This document shows positions 6,534 to 10,029 of a DNA stretch of 10,029 nucleotides, in pieces. The position numbers and the translations under genes are program-made. Numbering within the stretch: position 1 is the stretch's first letter; every line of letters starts with the position of its first letter. The stretch covers positions 1 to 10,029 of the forward strand of contig CALFWP010000117.1 in NCBI GenBank assembly GCA_937927905.1, given 5' to 3'. A model generated the notes under the pieces. It ran no database searches and was not told where the DNA came from. It saw only the letters and a program-made list of their open reading frames with translations. The DNA comes from an uncultured Neomegalonema sp. (GTDB taxonomy: Bacteria; Pseudomonadota; Alphaproteobacteria; Rhodobacterales; Rhodobacteraceae).

Positions 6534-7241
6534 TCAGAATGGACAGGATGCTATGATTTCCATGTGGCGCCCGCCATCCGGATGTCTGATTTGCATCCGC
6601 GTCGCATGTAGATGAAGTCGATCCGCCTGCGCTTCGGGCGGTGCATAGAGCACATCACCAAGGATCGGATATCCGATACTCAGGAGATGAACGCGCAGTT
6701 GATGCGTTCGCCCTGTCAGGGGATGAAGGCTGAGGCGCGTGGTTTTTGTGCTCCGTGAAAGTACATTCCACGCGGTTTGCGATGGCTTACCGGTGGTGCA
6801 GATTTTTTGTTTCGGACGGTTCGGCCAGTCGGACCGCAGCGGCGCGTCAATGAGGCCGCTGTCCCCGTCGGGAACGCCATAAACCACTGCCGTATAAAGT
6901 TTGCTCAGGTGTCTACGCTCGAATTGCAGGCCCAGATGCCTGTGCGCCTTGGGATTTTTTGCAAAAATCAGTATCCCGGATGTATCACGGTCAAGACGGT
7001 GAACCAGGGAAATGCTTTTACAGTAATCACGCGCCCGGGATTCCATGCAATCGGCCAGCTCGGGACGTAGTCCGGCCTGAGACAACAATCCTGCCGGTTT
7101 ATCCAGGACCAAAAGTTCCTCATCTTCATGCAGGATCACCAGAGGGCCATGCGGCGGATTATAGCTCGGATCGCCTATAACGGGCCGCTCCTCAACAGGC
7201 GGTTCCGTATTGTCTGCATCAGGGGTAACGGGTAGTCTCAT
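6534..7241 (-). CDS. rluA: Pseudouridine synthase RluA (23S rRNA / tRNA)
   Basis: A 235-residue RluA-family enzyme that isomerises uridine to pseudouridine. The catalytic motif HRLDRDTSG (81-89) contains Asp84, and RTHQLRVH (178-185) and GYPILGDVLYA (190-200) complete the fold. Two stretches are specific to E. coli RluA rather than RluC/D: YNPPHGPLVIL at the N-terminal part (27-37) and DWPNRPKQKICTTGKPSQT (138-156). Orthologues modify U746 of 23S rRNA and U32 of some tRNAs. There is no S4 domain, as expected for RluA. An extra, acidic N-terminal stretch of about 25 residues precedes the conserved part. The gene starts 13 nt after the deiminase stop, lacks an evident Shine-Dalgarno and is probably co-transcribed with it. 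Confidence 0.9.
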   Translation of the reverse strand: MRLPVTPDADNTEPPVEERPVIGDPSYNPPHGPLVILHEDEELLVLDKPAGLLSQAGLRPELADCMESRARDYCKSISLVHRLDRDTSGILIFAKNPKAHRHLGLQFERRHLSKLYTAVVYGVPDGDSGLIDAPLRSDWPNRPKQKICTTGKPSQTAWNVLSRSTKTTRLSLHPLTGRTHQLRVHLLSIGYPILGDVLYAPPEAQADRLHLHATRMQIRHPDGGRHMEIIASCPF

Positions 7242-7254
7242 TTGGCCGGATATA

Positions 7255-8373
7255 TCACAAACGGGCCGGATTAAACGCGCCTTTTTCGGTACAGATTTGT
7301 ACCGCGGGCAATTGTTGTGTCGCGCAATGGATACCGCCGCCGATCTCTCCTAGCGGATCGACATTGAGAAGAACGATTTCACGGTCGGGATAGTGCTGTT
7401 GCAATGTATCCGCTGCAATACGATCTGTTTCACTATCGCCGAATTGCCCTGCAATAACCGCGCCGTTGCAGGCGTAGTAATTTGCATAAGACGCTACAAA
7501 ATCTAAGCTTTTAACGCGTCTGTCGTGGGGTTCCGGAATAACATGTACCTCTATACCCGCCGTTTTAAGCCGGTCATGGGTTTTTAGGGCTGCCAGGTGA
7601 AACGGGTCGGTTTCATCGGGATTATCCGGCAGGTTGATCAGAACCCGTCCCGGCCCGGTAAATCGGGCCAGGCTGTCGATATGATAATCTGTGATATCTT
7701 GTCCGATTACACCCTCAGACCAAAGCATCCGGTCCGCGCCATATGCGCTAAGCAGGCGTTCTCCGATAACATCACGGGACAGACCGGGATTCCGGTTCGG
7801 ATTAACCCAGGAACTTTCATGGGCCATTAACAGGCCGTGCCCGTCATGTTCTATCCCTCCCGCCTCACCTGTGACACCTGAAGGGATGAGGTCAAACCCG
7901 AGTCTGTCAGCAATTTTTCCGGCAATCATGCCATCGCGGGTATGAATTTGCTTTTCGCCCCAACCGTTGAAACGGATATGGCTGACTACACGCTTACCAT
8001 CCTGAGTTATGGCAAAAAGCGGGCCGGAATCGCGGCACCAGAGATCCTCTGTCGGTATATCCCAAAGGGTAACATCCGCTGACAGTGCCGCGCTCGCTTT
8101 GCGGTGATCGGCGGCATCCGCGAGCATAATGACCGGTTCAAAGGCCGCAATCGTATTGGCAATATCCGCAATGGTCTGTTGCACCATTTCCAGAAAAACC
8201 GGGTCGCGGTATACGCGGCGGCTGACAGGCCATTGCATGAATGTCAGTTCGTGAGGGTGTTCCTCCGGCGGCACATAAGGGGTAGGGTGTTCTTGTGCTG
8301 TCACAAAGCGTCCTGTCATTGTTATCGCACCTAAGGCGGTAACACCTTTCAAAATCTGCCGTCTTTGCATCAT
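7255..8373 (-). CDS. Tat-exported agmatine deiminase / porphyromonas-type PAD family protein
   Basis: A 372-residue guanidine-modifying enzyme. The N-terminus MMQRRQILKG, a hydrophobic stretch and VTA near residue 25 form a twin-arginine signal, so the folded enzyme probably acts in the periplasm. Family residues are in place: DLWCRDSGP (110-118, Asp115), FNGWGEK (135-141), GGIEHDGHG (172-180), NPNRNPG (191-197), DYHIDS (229-234, His231) and the nucleophile Cys350 in GGGIHCATQQLP. Agmatine deiminases convert agmatine to N-carbamoylputrescine and ammonia; bacterial PADs of the same family citrullinate peptidyl-arginine. Cytosolic agmatine deiminases normally lack a Tat signal, so an exported agmatine or arginine-peptide substrate is plausible. 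The start has AGGA nine bases upstream. It is followed by rluA after 13 nt; no polyamine genes are adjacent. Confidence 0.88.
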   Translation of the reverse strand: MMQRRQILKGVTALGAITMTGRFVTAQEHPTPYVPPEEHPHELTFMQWPVSRRVYRDPVFLEMVQQTIADIANTIAAFEPVIMLADAADHRKASAALSADVTLWDIPTEDLWCRDSGPLFAITQDGKRVVSHIRFNGWGEKQIHTRDGMIAGKIADRLGFDLIPSGVTGEAGGIEHDGHGLLMAHESSWVNPNRNPGLSRDVIGERLLSAYGADRMLWSEGVIGQDITDYHIDSLARFTGPGRVLINLPDNPDETDPFHLAALKTHDRLKTAGIEVHVIPEPHDRRVKSLDFVASYANYYACNGAVIAGQFGDSETDRIAADTLQQHYPDREIVLLNVDPLGEIGGGIHCATQQLPAVQICTEKGAFNPARL

Positions 8374-8602
8374 TCCGTCAGTTCCTGAATGTACTTATTT
8401 TTGGAGCACCGCATGAGGCAATAATTTACCGCGACTTCCCGTAAAGTGATAGGCTTTCCGGCTCTACGGAAGTGACTTTGTAAAACCCGCTTATGCCTGC
8501 TTTTGGCAAGGTGCGTTGTTCGAGAAAATGCGGATAGCAAGACATCTGTTTCCAGAGCGCCCGGCACCTGTTTACCGCCAGTTATATGAGCGAGTCAGCA
8601 GC
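8374..8602. other. Spacer upstream of the deiminase, no assignable gene
   Basis: This stretch must contain the deiminase promoter (minus strand); I see a loose inverted repeat TTTAC-N11-GTAAA at 8426-8446 but no clear -35/-10 pair. A plus-strand frame is open from about 8453 into the GMC relic without any recognisable GMC feature before 8603, and a minus-strand GTG frame overlaps the deiminase start. Neither is supported as a gene. The segment may be debris left by the deletions that destroyed the oxidoreductase. Confidence 0.4.
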
Positions 8603-9164
8603 GGTTATTTTCAGACCACGATGCGCAACAGCTGGCGCTGAAGTGCCGCAAAAGGGTATCTCAGACTGGACCTGTAGTCGCAATAATCTGTGCATTGAAA
8701 CGGGCGCGCTGGTCAGACGTGTTATATTTGAAGGGCAGCGCGCAACCGGTGTTGAATATATCAAAAACAGCGCGACCCATCACGCTGCGGCCAATGCCGA
8801 GATGATTTTATGTGGTGGTGCGATCAATTCCCCGCAATGACTTGAGCTTTCGGGCATCGGTGACGGGGCAGACTGTCAGAGCAGGGCATCAAGCATTGTG
8901 CGTCACAGCCCAAAGGTCGGTGAAGCTTTACATGAATTTTCAGGTTATACGGCGTCGGTCTGCGTGTTGAGGCCGGAAAGCAGAGGCAGCGTTCATATCA
9001 CCTCTTCCGATCCTGAACGCGCCCCGGAAATCCGCGTGAATGGCGTGCAGAGGCTTCGCGTGATGGACGGGTCGGTTATGCCGCGTCTTGTATCCGGAAG
9101 TACCAGTGCGGCGGTGATTATGGTCGCGGAAAAAGTTGCCGATATGATTCTGGGCGGCTTATAA
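8603..9164 (+). pseudogene. Decayed GMC-family FAD oxidoreductase (choline/alcohol dehydrogenase-like)
   Basis: Fragments of a glucose-methanol-choline oxidoreductase lie in collinear order. GYFQTTMRN followed by SAAKGYLR match the middle of the family but contain a TGA at 8639. A frameshift at about 8666-8677 moves to the frame of SRNNLCIETGALVRRVIFEGQ and AEMILCGGAINSPQ; a second TGA at 8838 then interrupts the GMC signature before LELSGIG. After PKVGEALHE, near 8940, roughly two hundred family residues are missing up to LRPESRGSVHITSSDPE. A second gap near 9040 removes the segment with the catalytic His region, leaving GVQRLRVMDGSVMPRLVSGSTSAAVIMVAEKVADMI and a proper TAA. The N-terminal FAD-binding domain is absent. 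Intact members are about 530-560 residues, so this relic cannot encode an active enzyme. The substrate of the ancestor cannot be told. Confidence 0.88.
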
Positions 9165-9177
9165 CCGGTACTTTATT

Positions 9178-9212
9178 CCGTCTCCGGTCGGTAGTTAATC
9201 AACCGGAGACGG
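9178..9212. terminator. Perfect 11-bp hairpin between the ammonium transporter and the GMC relic
   Basis: CCGTCTCCGGT (9178-9188) and ACCGGAGACGG (9202-9212) are exact inverted repeats around a 13-nt loop. It begins 18 nt past the transporter stop on the minus strand and 14 nt past the pseudogene stop on the plus strand, as a shared terminator would. Neither side has a real U-tract (AATAAAG on the minus strand, GATAGAAC on the plus strand), so it may act as an mRNA-stabilising 3' hairpin or with Rho. Confidence 0.6.
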
Positions 9213-9229
9213 GATAGAACGGACAGGGA

Positions 9230-10029
9230 TCAGAGGGACTGAGACCCTTTTCCGAACTCCGGATAAGCTTCGATGCCGATTTCTGCTGCATCAAGGCCGT
9301 TATACTCATCCTCTTCACTCACACGGATACCGGTGATGAGTTTGAGGATTGCCCACAGTACAAAGCTGACGACAAAGACGAACAGCCCGACCAGCCCAAC
9401 ACCGTAAAGCTGGATAAAGAACTGTTCACCGACGCTGCGCACGCCGTCGGCACCCTCGGTCTGCGTATTAAAGGCAACAGCCAGCGTTCCCCAGATACCC
9501 GCGAAAAGGTGAACCGGAATTGCTCCGACAACATCATCAATGCGCAGGCGATCAAGCAAGGGGACAGTGAATACGACGATTACACCGCCGACGGCACCGA
9601 TGAGCATCGACTCGATCATCGTCGGGGAAAGCGGTTCTGCCGTTATGGACACGAGGCCCGCAAGAGCGCCGTTCAGAACCATGGTCAGGTCGACTTTACC
9701 ATACAGCATCTGTGTCAGGATCATTGCTGCCAATGCGCCGCCCGCGGCCGCAATATTGGTATTGGCAAAAATCTGACTGACCGCATCCGCATCACTTACT
9801 GATCCGAGTGCGAGTTGCGAACCGCCGTTAAATCCGAACCAGCCAAGCCAAAGAATAAAGGTGCCAAGCGTTGCCAGTGGCATCGAAGAGCCTGGCATCG
9901 GATGAATCTGGCCGTCTTTGTATTTACCTGCCCGCGAACCAAGCAGTATGGCACCGGCTAGCGCCGCCCATCCGCCGGTCGAGTGTACCAGCGTAGACCC
10001 GGCAAAATCAGAGAAACCTGCTGCGGATA
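9230..10029 (-). CDS. amt: Ammonium transporter (Amt family), 5' end outside the window
   Basis: The frame is open from the TGA at 9230-9232 to the window edge, giving 265 residues of an Amt/MEP/Rh channel of the inner membrane that conducts ammonium for nitrogen assimilation. Two pore histidines are visible: DFAGSTLVHSTGG near 9984, equivalent to E. coli AmtB His168, and GAIPVHLFAGIWG near 9510, equivalent to His318. Between them is the conserved helix WLGWFGFNGGSQLA. The C-terminal cytosolic tail SEEDEYNGLDAAEIGIEAYP followed by EFGKGSQSL is the conserved PII (GlnK)-interacting region found in alphaproteobacterial Amt proteins. An internal methionine at 9898 is not the start, since channel sequence continues upstream of it. 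The neighbour expected upstream (often glnK/glnB) is beyond the window. Confidence 0.94.
   Translation of the reverse strand, partial: SAAGFSDFAGSTLVHSTGGWAALAGAILLGSRAGKYKDGQIHPMPGSSMPLATLGTFILWLGWFGFNGGSQLALGSVSDADAVSQIFANTNIAAAGGALAAMILTQMLYGKVDLTMVLNGALAGLVSITAEPLSPTMIESMLIGAVGGVIVVFTVPLLDRLRIDDVVGAIPVHLFAGIWGTLAVAFNTQTEGADGVRSVGEQFFIQLYGVGLVGLFVFVVSFVLWAILKLITGIRVSEEDEYNGLDAAEIGIEAYPEFGKGSQSL

Noticed and set aside
8370..8567. 65-residue minus-strand frame overlapping the deiminase start by ATGA.
   Set aside because: It starts at GTG without a ribosome site, has no recognisable features, and the deiminase has its own Shine-Dalgarno. The overlap looks accidental.
9509..9802. Plus-strand frames within the ammonium transporter gene.
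   Set aside because: Shadows of a strongly recognised Amt coding sequence.
1..10029. CRISPR arrays, tRNA/rRNA genes, phage genes, toxin-antitoxin pairs or a defence island.
   Set aside because: No spaced direct repeats, no cloverleaf or rRNA signatures, and no such protein families were seen; the only mobile sequence is the IS end at the left edge.

Overview
The window looks like chromosomal DNA of an alphaproteobacterium with moderate GC. The histidine kinase has the DivJ/PleC/PdhS-style H-box, the ammonium transporter ends in the C-terminal tail typical of alphaproteobacterial Amt proteins, and a valine-type acyl-CoA gene pair and an IS5-family element fit the same group. This placement rests on recognised protein signatures only; no species is claimed.

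Layout. Positions 1-137 are the right end of an IS5-family insertion sequence: the last 39 codons of its transposase and a likely terminal inverted repeat. The IS cuts into the 3' end of a membrane histidine kinase on the minus strand (80-1543), whose last 18 codons now lie in IS DNA. An AT-rich divergent spacer (1544-1679) separates the kinase from a compact plus-strand cluster (1680-4832): a TIM-barrel sugar isomerase/epimerase-like protein, a three-helix membrane protein, a 3-hydroxyisobutyryl-CoA hydrolase-type enzyme and an ECHDC3-type crotonase. Two of the three junctions are ATGA overlaps, so this is very likely one operon.

From 4899 to 8373 everything is on the minus strand: a small secreted four-cysteine protein of unknown function, a class I fructose-bisphosphate aldolase of the DhnA/FbaB type with a strong downstream hairpin, the pseudouridine synthase RluA, and a Tat-exported agmatine deiminase/PAD-family protein 13 nt upstream of rluA. 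Next comes a decayed GMC-family FAD oxidoreductase on the plus strand (8603-9164), with in-frame stops, a frameshift and two large internal deletions. The window ends in the C-terminal half of an ammonium transporter (minus strand, 5' end beyond 10029), with a perfect 11-bp hairpin between it and the pseudogene.

How the genes fit together. The plus-strand cluster joins a probable valine-degradation enzyme to a crotonase lacking both canonical catalytic glutamates and to two proteins of unknown role; this is the least explained functional unit. The minus-strand genes are mostly independent housekeeping or transport functions. I saw no CRISPR array, tRNA, rRNA, phage module or defence system, and nothing that amounts to a clearly new biological system. 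The best leads are the IS-rewritten kinase tail, the odd four-gene operon, the exported deiminase and the in-frame-deleted GMC relic.
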